8,082 nt of DNA from Pseudomonadota bacterium (GTDB taxonomy: Bacteria > Pseudomonadota > Gammaproteobacteria > Burkholderiales > Rhodocyclaceae): assembly GCA_009778425.1 (NCBI GenBank), contig WRJU01000170.1, positions 1 through 8,082 on the forward strand. The letters run 5' to 3'. Made by a program: the position numbers and the translations under genes. This document shows positions 1 to 7,227 of the stretch, one piece after another; within the stretch, counting starts at the first letter, position 1, and each line of letters begins with the position of its first letter. The notes under the pieces were generated by a model. It was not told the DNA's origin. It made no database searches and saw only the letters and a program-made list of their open reading frames with translations.

Positions 1-201
1 CTCGTCGCGGCAAGGGACGCACCAGCGCGCCCAAAACTGAACGATAAGCGGTTTGCCCCGAAAATCGGAAAGCGCCATCGGCTTGCCGTATATATCGGTC
101 ATCGTGGCTTCAAGGAGCGCGTCCAGGCTCTCTTCCGCCTTCGCCCCGACAGCGAAAAGGACGAAAAACAGCGTACCGGCAAGAATTTTCACAGCCTTCA
201 C
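1..201 (-). CDS. TlpA-like periplasmic thioredoxin, N-terminal part (cut by window edge)
   Basis: Only the first 67 codons are visible; the frame is open to base 1. It starts with GTG at 201, which overlaps the nosY stop codon (GTGA), and has a strong GGGGAG ribosome binding site 7 bases upstream. Residues 1-22 form a Sec signal peptide (Lys at 2 and 5, a hydrophobic stretch at 6-19, likely cleavage after AKA). Residues 36-58 have the usual TlpA lead-in (GKPMALSDFRGKP, then IVQFW). The redox motif WCVPC lies at residues 60-64, with Cys61 and Cys64 as the catalytic pair. TlpA-type proteins are periplasmic thiol-disulfide reductants. Its place at the end of a nos operon, coupled to nosY, suggests that it keeps cysteines of NosL, NosZ or apocytochromes reduced, or handles copper; this role is inferred. 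An SCO-type copper chaperone is less likely, since the motif is thioredoxin CxxC rather than CxxxC. Confidence 0.85.
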   Translation of the reverse strand, partial: MKAVKILAGTLFFVLFAVGAKAEESLDALLEATMTDIYGKPMALSDFRGKPLIVQFWARWCVPCRDE

Positions 202-1025
202 AGCAAATCTCCCCGGCGCAGGATGAAATAGCCCGCAAGCGCGGCGATAAGCCCTATCAGGGACGGATAGGCAAGCGCGTAAATCTGGAAACCCTTCGCG
301 CCGAACAGGTCGATGATGACGTAGGCGGAGGGGCCGAGCACGACGAGTTGCGGGTCGAACATTGCCAGCGCGGCAGTACGGAACACTTGCAGCGGGTTCA
401 ACAGCGCGATGGTGACGGCGGTTTCTGGATTGACGCGCCCCTGGATCATGACCCCCAACAGGATCAGGTCGAGAAAGAGCAAGAGCGCGAGCCAGAGCAT
501 GAAGGCCGCCCCCTGAGCCGTATCCGTGCTGCGCGCAACGGAGGAAATGAACATGCCCAGGCCGAGAAAACACAGCGCCATCGCGGCCAGCAATGCCGTG
601 TAATAGCCGAATATCGCCCACGGAACCTCGATCTCCCTGAAAGCCCCCCAGATCGCCGCGCCCAACATGGCGAGGAACACCGGCGCGAAGATGACCGCGT
701 AGCGACCGAGAATCTTGCCCCAGAACCAGGCTCCGATTGAAACCGGCAGGGACAGCAGGTATTCAAATACGCCCGCTTCGCGGTCCCCCGCCACGGAGCG
801 CACCGTGGTGATGAGCACGAAGATCGGCAGAATCGCCATCGCCAGTTGAATGTACGTCACCAGCAGACGCGACAGCCCGATGAAACCGAGTACGCGCGAC
901 TCCGACAGGCCGAACGCGAACAGCAGCGTGACGACTCCCCCGAAGACCAGGGTGTAGATCAGGAACCAGCGCGCGCGTAACGACTCCGCGATGTCGAGTT
1001 TGGCGGTCAGGAACAATTGTTTCAT
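198..1025 (-). CDS. nosY: NosY, ABC-type membrane permease for NosZ maturation
   Basis: A 275-residue polytopic inner-membrane protein, the usual size for NosY. Six membrane segments are visible at about residues 20-40, 55-77, 107-128, 138-162, 172-192 and 250-269. The cytoplasmic loop after segment 2 has a DREAGVFEYLLSLP motif (residues 81-94), typical of ABC-2 permeases of this family and the likely contact with NosF. NPLQVFR (210-216) before the last periplasmic region is also family-typical. NosY dimerises with NosF and NosD to form the complex that passes copper from NosL to NosZ; this is known for the family. The ATG at 1025 overlaps the nosL stop by 4 bases (ATGA), and the stop overlaps the GTG of the next gene. 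Here nosY follows nosL, whereas in many nos clusters it directly follows nosF. Confidence 0.93.
   Translation of the reverse strand: MKQLFLTAKLDIAESLRARWFLIYTLVFGGVVTLLFAFGLSESRVLGFIGLSRLLVTYIQLAMAILPIFVLITTVRSVAGDREAGVFEYLLSLPVSIGAWFWGKILGRYAVIFAPVFLAMLGAAIWGAFREIEVPWAIFGYYTALLAAMALCFLGLGMFISSVARSTDTAQGAAFMLWLALLLFLDLILLGVMIQGRVNPETAVTIALLNPLQVFRTAALAMFDPQLVVLGPSAYVIIDLFGAKGFQIYALAYPSLIGLIAALAGYFILRRGDLL
209..214 (-). promoter_or_regulatory. Ribosome binding site deciding the GTG start of the thioredoxin gene
   Basis: GGGGAG lies 7 bases before the GTG at 201. It is inside the last codons of nosY, so ribosomes finishing nosY are placed to restart. A second in-frame GTG at 192 has no comparable site, so 201 is preferred. 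Confidence 0.7.
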
Positions 1026-1534
1026 TGCCCACCCCCATGCCCATGCCCGTCACCATGCTGGTGCGACTGCAAAAGCGTCAGGACTTCATCAAAGCCGATG
1101 GATTCCTCGCTGGCGTTTTCCACGGCGGCAAGGTTGTGACCCATCGGGGAAGTGCGTTCGATATAACGCGCCGCGCGCGCGTCGAGCCAGCGCATCGCAT
1201 CGCGGTTGTCGGTCAGGCTGTTGAAATCGGCCACCCATACGCGGGACTCCGACGGCGGCTCTTCCCACCAGGGAGGCGACCCGGTTCTTTTGCTTGAAAC
1301 GTTCGTCCAGGCAATGAGGCAACCGATGTCGTCGAATTTGTACGCGCGGCTGCCTGGCTTGCCGCGCAGCAGTTCAAGGGCAAAGCGGGGGTCGGAAATT
1401 GCCATGCCGCATTGGGCGCAGGTATCCCGATCCCAGTGTATCGGTTCCATCCCTTCCGGCCAGTTGCCGCGCTGCCCGCAAGCGGCCAGCAACAGGAGCG
1501 CGGCAGTGAAAACGAGTAAATGGGAACGTCGCAT
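1022..1534 (-). CDS. nosL: NosL, outer periplasmic copper-binding lipoprotein
   Basis: A 170-residue lipoprotein with signal peptide and lipobox LAAC (residues 16-19, lipidated Cys19). The NosL hallmark CAQCGM lies at residues 39-44, followed by FDDIGC (67-72) and SPMG (129-132). Cys and Met residues here are the likely Cu(I) ligands. In the family NosL is a Cu(I) chaperone that docks on the NosDFY complex and supplies copper for NosZ. The C-terminal tail after residue 157 is HQHGDGHGHGGGQ, with four His that could add metal binding; this is not a universal NosL trait as far as I know. The ATG at 1534 is 2 bases after the nosF stop, with GGGAG 7 bases upstream inside nosF. Its position between nosF and nosY is unusual. 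Confidence 0.95.
   Translation of the reverse strand: MRRSHLLVFTAALLLLAACGQRGNWPEGMEPIHWDRDTCAQCGMAISDPRFALELLRGKPGSRAYKFDDIGCLIAWTNVSSKRTGSPPWWEEPPSESRVWVADFNSLTDNRDAMRWLDARAARYIERTSPMGHNLAAVENASEESIGFDEVLTLLQSHQHGDGHGHGGGQ
1028..1036 (-). promoter_or_regulatory. nosY ribosome binding site inside the nosL His/Gly tail
   Basis: GGGGGTGGG ends 2 bases before the nosY ATG. The same bases encode the final glycines of NosL. With the ATGA overlap this is a clear case of translational coupling; the G-rich run is a credible anti-SD match although its exact core is ambiguous. Confidence 0.5.
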
Positions 1535-1536
1535 GT

Positions 1537-2199
1537 TCAGGCTCCCTCAGAATTGGGGCGGTCGACCGTGACGCGCCCCATGTCCATTTCGACGACGCGC
1601 GTGATGATCGCGGACATTTCAGAGAGGCGATGGCAGGAAATGAGCATGGTAGTGTTTTCCTGGCGTTGCGCGAGCAGGTCGAAAAAAATCTTGCGCGCTT
1701 CCGGGTCGAGGTTGGCCGCCGGTTCGTCCATCAGCAGCACACGGGTATCGCGGCCAAGCGCGATGGCAATGAGCAGTTTCTGCTTCATGCCGCCCGACAG
1801 GCGCAGGAACTGCCGTGACCGGACGGCAGACACGTCCAGCCCGAGTTCCCCGGCGATGCCGATCATGCGCGCCGGGGCAACATTGCAGAGCGAGGCCGAA
1901 AACTCGATGAGTTGCCCCACCGGCATCTTGAGCGGCGGCGGCAGTTGCGGCACGAAACCGATCTTGTTGAGCACTTCGGAGCGGTGTTTGCGCGGGTTCA
2001 GCCCGTCCACCTTCACCACGCCGCCACAGGTGTATTCGCCGAGCAAACAGCGGATGAGCGTGGTCTTGCCCGCGCCATTGGAACCGATCAGCGCCACCCG
2101 CTCGCCCGCCGCAACAGACAACCCGATGCCGTCCAGCACTCGCGCCCGACGGAAAGTTTTGACGAGGTTTTCAAGAAAAATCATACGCCTCACACGCAT
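1537..2199 (-). CDS. nosF: NosF, ABC transporter ATPase for NosZ maturation
   Basis: A cytoplasmic ATP-binding subunit of 220 residues from the chosen ATG. All ABC motifs are intact: Walker A GSNGAGKT (39-46), Q-loop Gln85, signature LSGGMKQ (134-140), Walker B VLLMDEP (154-160) and the switch His190 in ISCHRL. It powers NosY in the NosDFY complex. It is shorter than the roughly 300-residue Pseudomonas-type NosF, ending soon after the H-loop region, so a C-terminal regulatory extension is absent. The start at 2199 is 7 bases after the nosH stop. An internal ATG at 2184 (215 residues) has a GAGG too close to it, and the open frame upstream to 2265 lies inside nosH and is not used in my reading. 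Confidence 0.92.
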   Translation of the reverse strand: MRVRRMIFLENLVKTFRRARVLDGIGLSVAAGERVALIGSNGAGKTTLIRCLLGEYTCGGVVKVDGLNPRKHRSEVLNKIGFVPQLPPPLKMPVGQLIEFSASLCNVAPARMIGIAGELGLDVSAVRSRQFLRLSGGMKQKLLIAIALGRDTRVLLMDEPAANLDPEARKIFFDLLAQRQENTTMLISCHRLSEMSAIITRVVEMDMGRVTVDRPNSEGA

Positions 2200-2206
2200 A
2201 ACGCGC

Positions 2207-3178
2207 TCAAAGAAGTTTCGACAAGCCCTTGACTTCAAAACGCAACGCCCCGGTCGGACAGGCATCCACGCACAGGCCGCAGCGCGTGCAGTCGGGACCC
2301 AGCCCCATTTCCGCCACGGTCGCGCGACCCTTGATCGTCACATCGAGCACATGGGGAACCAGGCACACCTTGCGGCAATCGCCCTCATGAAAACAGGGCT
2401 CGACACGGTAGCTGACCCGCAATGGGGAGAGCGTTCCCACCACACCGTAAGTCAGGCCGATCGGGCAGACGTAACGGCACCACGCGCGGCGCGACCAGAA
2501 TACCTCGAAGAGCAACAGCAGAAACACCCAGGCCAACGCAAGCCCCGGCCCGTAGATCAGCGCGCGCGACAGGATGCCGACCGGCGAAAGCGTCTCGAAA
2601 ACCGTATAGCCGGTCACGAACGCCAGCACGGCAAACAAAACCCAGAATACGGCGCGCGTGCCGCGATGGAATGCGTGCTCGGTCACGATCTTGCGCCGCG
2701 CGAGCGCAAGATGGATTTTTTCCGTGAGTTCCGAAACCAGGTGATACGGGCACACCCAGGAACAGAAACTGCGCCCGCCCAGCATTACCCAAAGCAGGAA
2801 GACCGTTAACGTGCCGATCACGAGGTTCACGATGATGTGCTTGTGCGCCAGCATCACCTGTAGCGCGGAATTGAGGTCGATGAGATGGAAACCCACGAAG
2901 CGCGAGGCCGTCAGCGCGCCTTCGAGTATCTGGATGTCCAGCCAGAAAGAGAGCACGAACAGCAGGTTGACCGCCGCGAGCACGACCCAGCGCCGGTTGC
3001 GCCATGTGTGGCGTGGCGACTGACGCGCCTGTTCGTGCAAGTGCTCCTTGATGCGGGATTTGTCTTCCCGCTTGATCTCCATGATTCGGCGCACTTCTTC
3101 GGAAACGTCACCCGGACGCCCCGGCTTTTTCGGCTCCGCGCCCAGCATGCACAGGAAACCTTCGATGAGGCGGCGCAT
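2207..3178 (-). CDS. nosH: NosH, NapH-like membrane ferredoxin, quinol dehydrogenase subunit
   Basis: A 323-residue inner-membrane protein with a long charged N-terminal segment (1-60), then four membrane helices at about 64-83, 115-133, 176-195 and 211-229. Two CxxxCP motifs, CSWVCP (139-144) and CRYVCP (234-239), sit at the cytoplasmic ends of helices, as in NapH and NosR. The C-terminal ferredoxin region has a complete CTRCGLCVDACP (297-308). The other motif, residues 262-272, reads Cys262, Cys268, Cys272 with Glu265 where the second cysteine of a CxxCxxCxxxC motif would fall. With NosG it should take electrons from the quinol pool towards NosZ. The ATG at 3178 is 1 base after the nosG stop, with GGGGAGGG 8 bases upstream. 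Confidence 0.93.
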   Translation of the reverse strand: MRRLIEGFLCMLGAEPKKPGRPGDVSEEVRRIMEIKREDKSRIKEHLHEQARQSPRHTWRNRRWVVLAAVNLLFVLSFWLDIQILEGALTASRFVGFHLIDLNSALQVMLAHKHIIVNLVIGTLTVFLLWVMLGGRSFCSWVCPYHLVSELTEKIHLALARRKIVTEHAFHRGTRAVFWVLFAVLAFVTGYTVFETLSPVGILSRALIYGPGLALAWVFLLLLFEVFWSRRAWCRYVCPIGLTYGVVGTLSPLRVSYRVEPCFHEGDCRKVCLVPHVLDVTIKGRATVAEMGLGPDCTRCGLCVDACPTGALRFEVKGLSKLL

Positions 3179-3179
3179 T

Positions 3180-4049
3180 TCAGGCGCCCTCCCCGTTCGC
3201 CGCCCAGGTTGCGCGTGCTTCGATCTCGATGGCTGCCGGTTCCGCCGGGCAGATCATCTCGCACACACCGCAGCCCACGCACTGCTCACGCACCACAGGC
3301 CGGAAGCGGCGGCTGCCGTCGGTGTCGGTGAAGGCTTCCAGCGCGATAGCGTCATCGATTGGGCATTCTGTGACGCACAGGTCGCATAGCTCGCGTTCAT
3401 AAGGATGGTCGCGGACCGGGATGGGCTTCCAGCGGTCGACGTCCATGTAGCGCATCCGTCCCTTGAACGCCGCATCGCGGACAGGCCCGGAAAATCCCTT
3501 CCCCTGCACGGCCAAGCACGCTTGCGGGCGCGTCAAGCGCGCCAGTCCCATGCGCTCCCTGAGATTGAGGGTAGGCTCCGGTTCATCTGCCCTGGCCTTG
3601 AGCACTGGCGCTCTGGCTAGCCCCGCTCCTTCGCGCATCGGGAAAAAATCGGGTTTCGTGTACGTGAGCGCGCCGGTCGGGCACGCGAGAATACATTGCG
3701 CCGCGTCGCAGGAAAAATCGCATGCCTGCGCGCGGGTCGCGATGAAGGGCACACCGACCCCAACGCCTTCGTCTATGTCGCCCAGTCGAATCGCACTGAC
3801 CGGGCAAACCTGCAAGCATTGGCCGCACTTGATGCAGGAGGCGAGAAAATCCTTTTCGTCGAGCGCGCCCGGTGGGCGCAATCGCCGCGCATATGCGCGA
3901 AAAACCGGCACAACACCAAGAAGCGAAGTGCCGATTACCCCGGCCAGCAACATGACCGAGCGGATGAACCTGCGCCGCGCGCGTTGCGCCTTTTCCGTCG
4001 GCACGACAGGCTTCGGACGGGGAGACTGGCTTGACCCTGCCCCGCTCAT
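3180..4049 (-). CDS. nosG: NosG, NapG/MauM-like periplasmic polyferredoxin
   Basis: A 289-residue iron-sulfur protein. The N-terminus carries a twin-arginine signal (ARRRFIR at 24-30, then a hydrophobic stretch at 31-50), so it is probably exported folded or anchored on the periplasmic side. Four [4Fe-4S] sites are visible: Cys72/75/78/82, Cys110/114/119/123, Cys222/225/229 and Cys257/260/263/267. The third has only three local cysteines; Cys178 in PQACLAVQG is the likely fourth ligand, as in the NapG/MauM arrangement. It pairs with NosH as a quinol-oxidising relay to the cytochromes and NosZ, replacing the NosR route of clade I. The ATG at 4049 overlaps the nosD stop by 4 bases, with GGGAGAG 6 bases upstream. 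Confidence 0.93.
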   Translation of the reverse strand: MSGAGSSQSPRPKPVVPTEKAQRARRRFIRSVMLLAGVIGTSLLGVVPVFRAYARRLRPPGALDEKDFLASCIKCGQCLQVCPVSAIRLGDIDEGVGVGVPFIATRAQACDFSCDAAQCILACPTGALTYTKPDFFPMREGAGLARAPVLKARADEPEPTLNLRERMGLARLTRPQACLAVQGKGFSGPVRDAAFKGRMRYMDVDRWKPIPVRDHPYERELCDLCVTECPIDDAIALEAFTDTDGSRRFRPVVREQCVGCGVCEMICPAEPAAIEIEARATWAANGEGA

Positions 4050-5461
4050 GACGCGCTCTCCCTCTCCCGCCGGGGCTTGTCGAAACGCGGTTTGCTGTCA
4101 CGCAAGATGAGGTCGGGCCGGGAAAACGGCGCGAGCCGTTCCAGAAAATTGAGCAGTTCCAGTACCGGAGAGGCGCGGAAGAAACTCGCCATCGGAATTT
4201 CCATCCAGATTTGATCGGCCCAGGCGTAAGCCTCGTGCGGCGTATCGCCGAACCCGTCGCCGTCGGCATCGAACCCCTGGTAAGTGTCCCAATAGTTGCC
4301 TTCCCAAGAGTTCTTGTCCGGATTTTCGCTTCGCCCGCCGTAACTCACATCCGCCAGATTGCCCTCGAAAACGTTATCCCTCATGTTGTTGCCGCCCGTC
4401 TCCGAATTGAACAGGATGCCGATACCGTTGTAGGCAAAGCGGTTGCCACGCAGTTCAATGCTCGAATCCGGCTCGAAGGGCGAGAGGTCGGAACCTACGC
4501 CGACCCCGCAATAAATGACCTCGTTGCCTTCAATCACCGTGCCGGAGGCTTCCTTGAAACCGATGCCCATGCCTGTAGCTCCGGTCGCATGAGAAATGAG
4601 GTTGCCGCGCGCCGCGCCGCCGTGGGTGTACATGAAGTACACGCCCACCGAGTTGTCCCTGAATTGGTTGTTTTCGACGATGTTGTCGTCCGCAAACATG
4701 AAATGGATGGAATAGCGGCTGCGCTGGCCAATATTGCCGCGAAACACATTGCGGTGCGAATACCAGGCCACCATGTCGCGCGAATCGACGATAACGTTGC
4801 CCTCGATCAGGTTGTCGTTGCTGTACCACAGCCGCAGGCCGTCGCCCCGCACACCGAGGGCGACCGGTTTGGAACGGATGCGGTTACGGCGCACGACGCT
4901 ATGGGAAGACTGCTTCAGGTCGATGCCGAACAGGCAATTGTCGACGGTCAAATCCTCGATTACGTTGCGGTTCCCGCGCACATCGAGGCAGGAATCGTCC
5001 GTATCGTGCGATGACCCGGAGCCGGTGAGATGCAGCCCGCGCACGACGGAATCGTTCGCGTTCAGCGTCATCACCGTGCCCTTGTCGCCCGCGTCGATGG
5101 TGACGGCTCCATTCCCCTCGATGATGAGCGGCTTATTGACATCCACCGGCCCGGAGTAGACGCCCGGCGGCGGGCGCAACGTGGAACCGGCTGCTGCGGC
5201 ATCCACGAGCGCCTGAAACGGCTTCAGGCCGTGAATGCGCGGATCGCGCTCAAGAAGCGTCCAGACCGGCTTCGGGCGGTCGATGGTCACGCGCGGGGCT
5301 TCCGCATTGCCACTGCCGTAATAGCTGTTGCTGGCATTGTTACCGAACGATGTCACCTGCCCGCCCCCTTGCGGGGAAAGGAATATCAGGCACACAAACG
5401 CGATAACGGTTCTGGCGCGAAAGCGCGCGGACAGTTCAAATACGTCGGTCCGGTTCTTCAT
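4046..5461 (-). CDS. nosD: NosD, periplasmic beta-helix copper-insertion protein
   Basis: A 471-residue exported protein, near the usual NosD length. A hydrophobic core at about residues 18-29 is the signal peptide; the preceding n-region (1-17) is fairly long. From about residue 110 to 390 there are repeated short turns of the type N.I..N...., as in NVIEDLTVDNC, NLIEGNVI, NVFRGNI, NIVENNQF and TVIEGNEVI, which is the right-handed parallel beta-helix (CASH) fold. Residues 388-406 carry the NosD-typical GNYWDTY followed by FDADGDGFGD, a calcium-site-like Asp-rich turn. NosD sits on NosFY and relays copper from NosL to apo-NosZ. The ATG at 5461 overlaps the nosB stop by 4 bases, and the stop overlaps nosG's ATG likewise. 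Confidence 0.95.
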   Translation of the reverse strand: MKNRTDVFELSARFRARTVIAFVCLIFLSPQGGGQVTSFGNNASNSYYGSGNAEAPRVTIDRPKPVWTLLERDPRIHGLKPFQALVDAAAAGSTLRPPPGVYSGPVDVNKPLIIEGNGAVTIDAGDKGTVMTLNANDSVVRGLHLTGSGSSHDTDDSCLDVRGNRNVIEDLTVDNCLFGIDLKQSSHSVVRRNRIRSKPVALGVRGDGLRLWYSNDNLIEGNVIVDSRDMVAWYSHRNVFRGNIGQRSRYSIHFMFADDNIVENNQFRDNSVGVYFMYTHGGAARGNLISHATGATGMGIGFKEASGTVIEGNEVIYCGVGVGSDLSPFEPDSSIELRGNRFAYNGIGILFNSETGGNNMRDNVFEGNLADVSYGGRSENPDKNSWEGNYWDTYQGFDADGDGFGDTPHEAYAWADQIWMEIPMASFFRASPVLELLNFLERLAPFSRPDLILRDSKPRFDKPRRERESAS

Positions 5462-6450
5462 TCCTTATCCGGATGCTCGCGCAACTGCTTGCGGCGAATC
5501 AGCAGCGCCAGCCCCAGGCAAACGAAGACCAGCATCAATAACCCGAACCCCCAGCTTGGATAGGAATACGTCGAAAACTGCGCCACCTTGCCCTCGCCGA
5601 ACACCGTGGGCATGAAAGGTTTCACCGTAAACGCTCCCCAGGGGTGCAGGTTATGGCCGAAGAACCACAACCAGCCCGCATACGTTATGAGGAAAAACAG
5701 CGGTATCAATGCGGGAACGAAGACCAGCAACAACTGGAAATGGCGCGATTTCGCCACCCCTGCCGCCACGATAAGCATGCTTGCGATCAAACCGAGCATC
5801 ACAATCAGGGAAATGTGCCGCACATTCTCGCCCCAGGCCGCGATGCGGTCCGGCTCCTTGAAAAACGCCCCGGCTTCACGGACATATCCCTGCACTTGGG
5901 CATCCAGCTTCCCAAACGCAAACTGATCGACAAGCATCCACGCCGCTATCGCGAGAAAGCCCACGGCGAGCCAGACGACCCGCGCACGGCGTCGGGGCAA
6001 GACGAACGCCACGATCATCACCGCGAAAAAGCCGAAGAAGAACTTCGCCAGAGGCCGTTCCACGGGCGCGCCCGTCTCGATCGGGAACATGCCGACGTAG
6101 TGGTTGATGGTGTTCATCTCATGCACGCAATCCAAGCCCTGCGCGTCCTTGTCGACGTTTTTCTGCGCGTCGAGCACGGGATTCCATCGCTCAGTTTCAT
6201 TTGACAGATCGCCCTGGATGATTTCGCCAGCCATGCGCGTCCCCGCGCCCGCTGCCTTGCAGCCGTTGGTAACGCTGTCAAAGTGAAAATGGATGCGGAT
6301 ACCGTCCGGGAAAGCGTCCTTCGGGTAATTGGGCGCGGTGAGCGATACCCACCAGATCGGCGAAAAGTACGCGATCACCAGCGCCACCAGCGCCACCAGC
6401 GCCAGCATTCCAACAAGTCCGTCCTGTTTTTTCATCTTCATTGCCGCCAT
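5458..6450 (-). CDS. nosB: NosB, polytopic membrane protein of clade II nos clusters
   Basis: A 330-residue integral membrane protein whose position between nosZ-side genes and nosD marks it as NosB, typical of clade II clusters; its exact function is not established. Membrane helices are visible at about residues 12-35, 135-151, 157-175, 213-233, 238-264 and 301-318. A periplasmic domain lies between helices 1 and 2 (36-134) and contains Cys64, Cys108 and HEMNTINHYVGMF (110-122). A second loop (265-300) has GHNLHPWGAF. Conserved-looking His residues (110, 117, 266, 269) could bind metal or a quinol, but that is speculation. The start is unsure: ATGs at 6450, 6441 and 6435 are all in frame and none has a strong ribosome binding site. 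It lies 9 bases after the diheme cytochrome gene. Confidence 0.85.
   Translation of the reverse strand: MAAMKMKKQDGLVGMLALVALVALVIAYFSPIWWVSLTAPNYPKDAFPDGIRIHFHFDSVTNGCKAAGAGTRMAGEIIQGDLSNETERWNPVLDAQKNVDKDAQGLDCVHEMNTINHYVGMFPIETGAPVERPLAKFFFGFFAVMIVAFVLPRRRARVVWLAVGFLAIAAWMLVDQFAFGKLDAQVQGYVREAGAFFKEPDRIAAWGENVRHISLIVMLGLIASMLIVAAGVAKSRHFQLLLVFVPALIPLFFLITYAGWLWFFGHNLHPWGAFTVKPFMPTVFGEGKVAQFSTYSYPSWGFGLLMLVFVCLGLALLIRRKQLREHPDKE
6377..6403 (-). repeat. Three 9-base tandem repeats inside nosB
   Basis: ACCAGCGCC (plus-strand reading) occurs three times without change. In nosB this codes for Ala-Leu-Val three times in the first membrane helix. Being in frame, gain or loss of a unit would change helix length by three residues only. 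Confidence 0.85.
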
Positions 6451-6459
6451 TGTCGGCTG

Positions 6460-7200
6460 CTATTTTTTGGCGGCCTTCGCTTCACACATCGCGCCGGGCA
6501 TCTTCAGGCTCGACTGGTAGGCAGAAATCGCCACCAGCATATCATCCGTGTATGGCTTGATGATCTTCACCATGTCCGGATTGGCGTTGCGGCGATGCCC
6601 ATCGCGGATTTCCGTCATCTGGCGCAACAGGTATTTGTAGTGCTGCCCGGCAATCACCGGGTAGAACTTCGCCTTGTCGCCCTCGCCGTTCTTGCCGTGG
6701 CACTCCAGGCATTGTTTCTCGTAGAGTTCCTTGCCTTTCGAGACTTGCAGCGCCATGTCCGAGCCTTCGTACTTGCCGTGGTCGGTGGGAATGCACAGGC
6801 TTTCGATGTACGCGGACACGTCGGCGAGTTCCTGCGGATCGGTCAACACCACCGCAAAGGGGTACATCGTCGGGTTATCGCGCAGGCCCGCGCGAATGTC
6901 GGCCATCTGCTTGATGAGCACCGTCGTGTGCTGGCCCGCAAGTTGCGGGAACGTGCCATCCGACCGCCCTGCGCCGGAAGGCAGGTGACAGGCGCCGCAG
7001 ACTTCGTAGGCTTCCTCACCGTTCGTCTTGTCGCCCTTGAGCTTGAGTGCCTCAACCTTTTCGCCGTCCTGAGCGTTCCAAGTGTAGCCCTTGGCCTCGA
7101 TCCCCGCTGCCTTTGGAGCCGGAGGTCCGGCGAAAGAAACGCCCACCGCCGCGACACTCAGCGTTCCCAACAAGGCGATGGATAGTAGAGATGCTTTCAT
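6460..7200 (-). CDS. Diheme cytochrome c4-like protein, electron donor of the nos cluster
   Basis: A 246-residue periplasmic protein with a signal peptide (cleavage likely after SFA, residue 24) and two heme-binding motifs, CGACH (68-72) and CLECH (164-168). The two halves resemble each other (FPQLAGQH with IKQM in the first, YPVIAGQH with LRQM in the second), the internal duplication typical of cytochrome c4. Met112 and Met210 are the likely axial ligands. It should carry electrons from NosGH/NosB or the bc1 complex to the upstream reductase; the role is inferred from its place. Extra Cys136 and Cys239 lie outside heme motifs and might form a disulfide. The ATG at 7200 is preferred, 5 bases after GGAGG; a GTG directly before it (7203) is only 2 bases from that site. 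Confidence 0.9.
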   Translation of the reverse strand: MKASLLSIALLGTLSVAAVGVSFAGPPAPKAAGIEAKGYTWNAQDGEKVEALKLKGDKTNGEEAYEVCGACHLPSGAGRSDGTFPQLAGQHTTVLIKQMADIRAGLRDNPTMYPFAVVLTDPQELADVSAYIESLCIPTDHGKYEGSDMALQVSKGKELYEKQCLECHGKNGEGDKAKFYPVIAGQHYKYLLRQMTEIRDGHRRNANPDMVKIIKPYTDDMLVAISAYQSSLKMPGAMCEAKAAKK

Positions 7201-7205
7201 CACAA

Positions 7206-7210
7206 CCTCC
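7206..7210 (-). promoter_or_regulatory. Ribosome binding site of the diheme cytochrome gene
   Basis: A perfect GGAGG 5 bases before the ATG at 7200, in the 27-base spacer after the monoheme cytochrome stop. It decides between the adjacent GTG (7203) and ATG (7200) in favour of the ATG. Confidence 0.7.
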
Positions 7211-7227
7211 GATTTGAAGCCCTGCCC

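Noticed and set aside
2200..2265. Upstream start of nosF at 2265
   Set aside because: It would overlap nosH by about 20 codons and add residues that no ABC ATPase N-terminus needs.
1520..2809. Long plus-strand open frame of 429 codons
   Set aside because: It lies antisense to nosF and nosH, which have full family motifs; its product is Arg/Ser/Pro-rich with no domain. It is a GC-driven shadow frame.
4211..5014. Plus-strand open frame of 267 codons
   Set aside because: It is antisense to the beta-helix repeats of nosD, and its Val/Ala/His-rich periodicity mirrors those repeats. No ribosome binding site or domain is seen.
6283..7185. Plus-strand open frame of 300 codons
   Set aside because: It is antisense to nosB's start and the diheme cytochrome gene, with a His/Arg-rich sequence and no recognisable fold.
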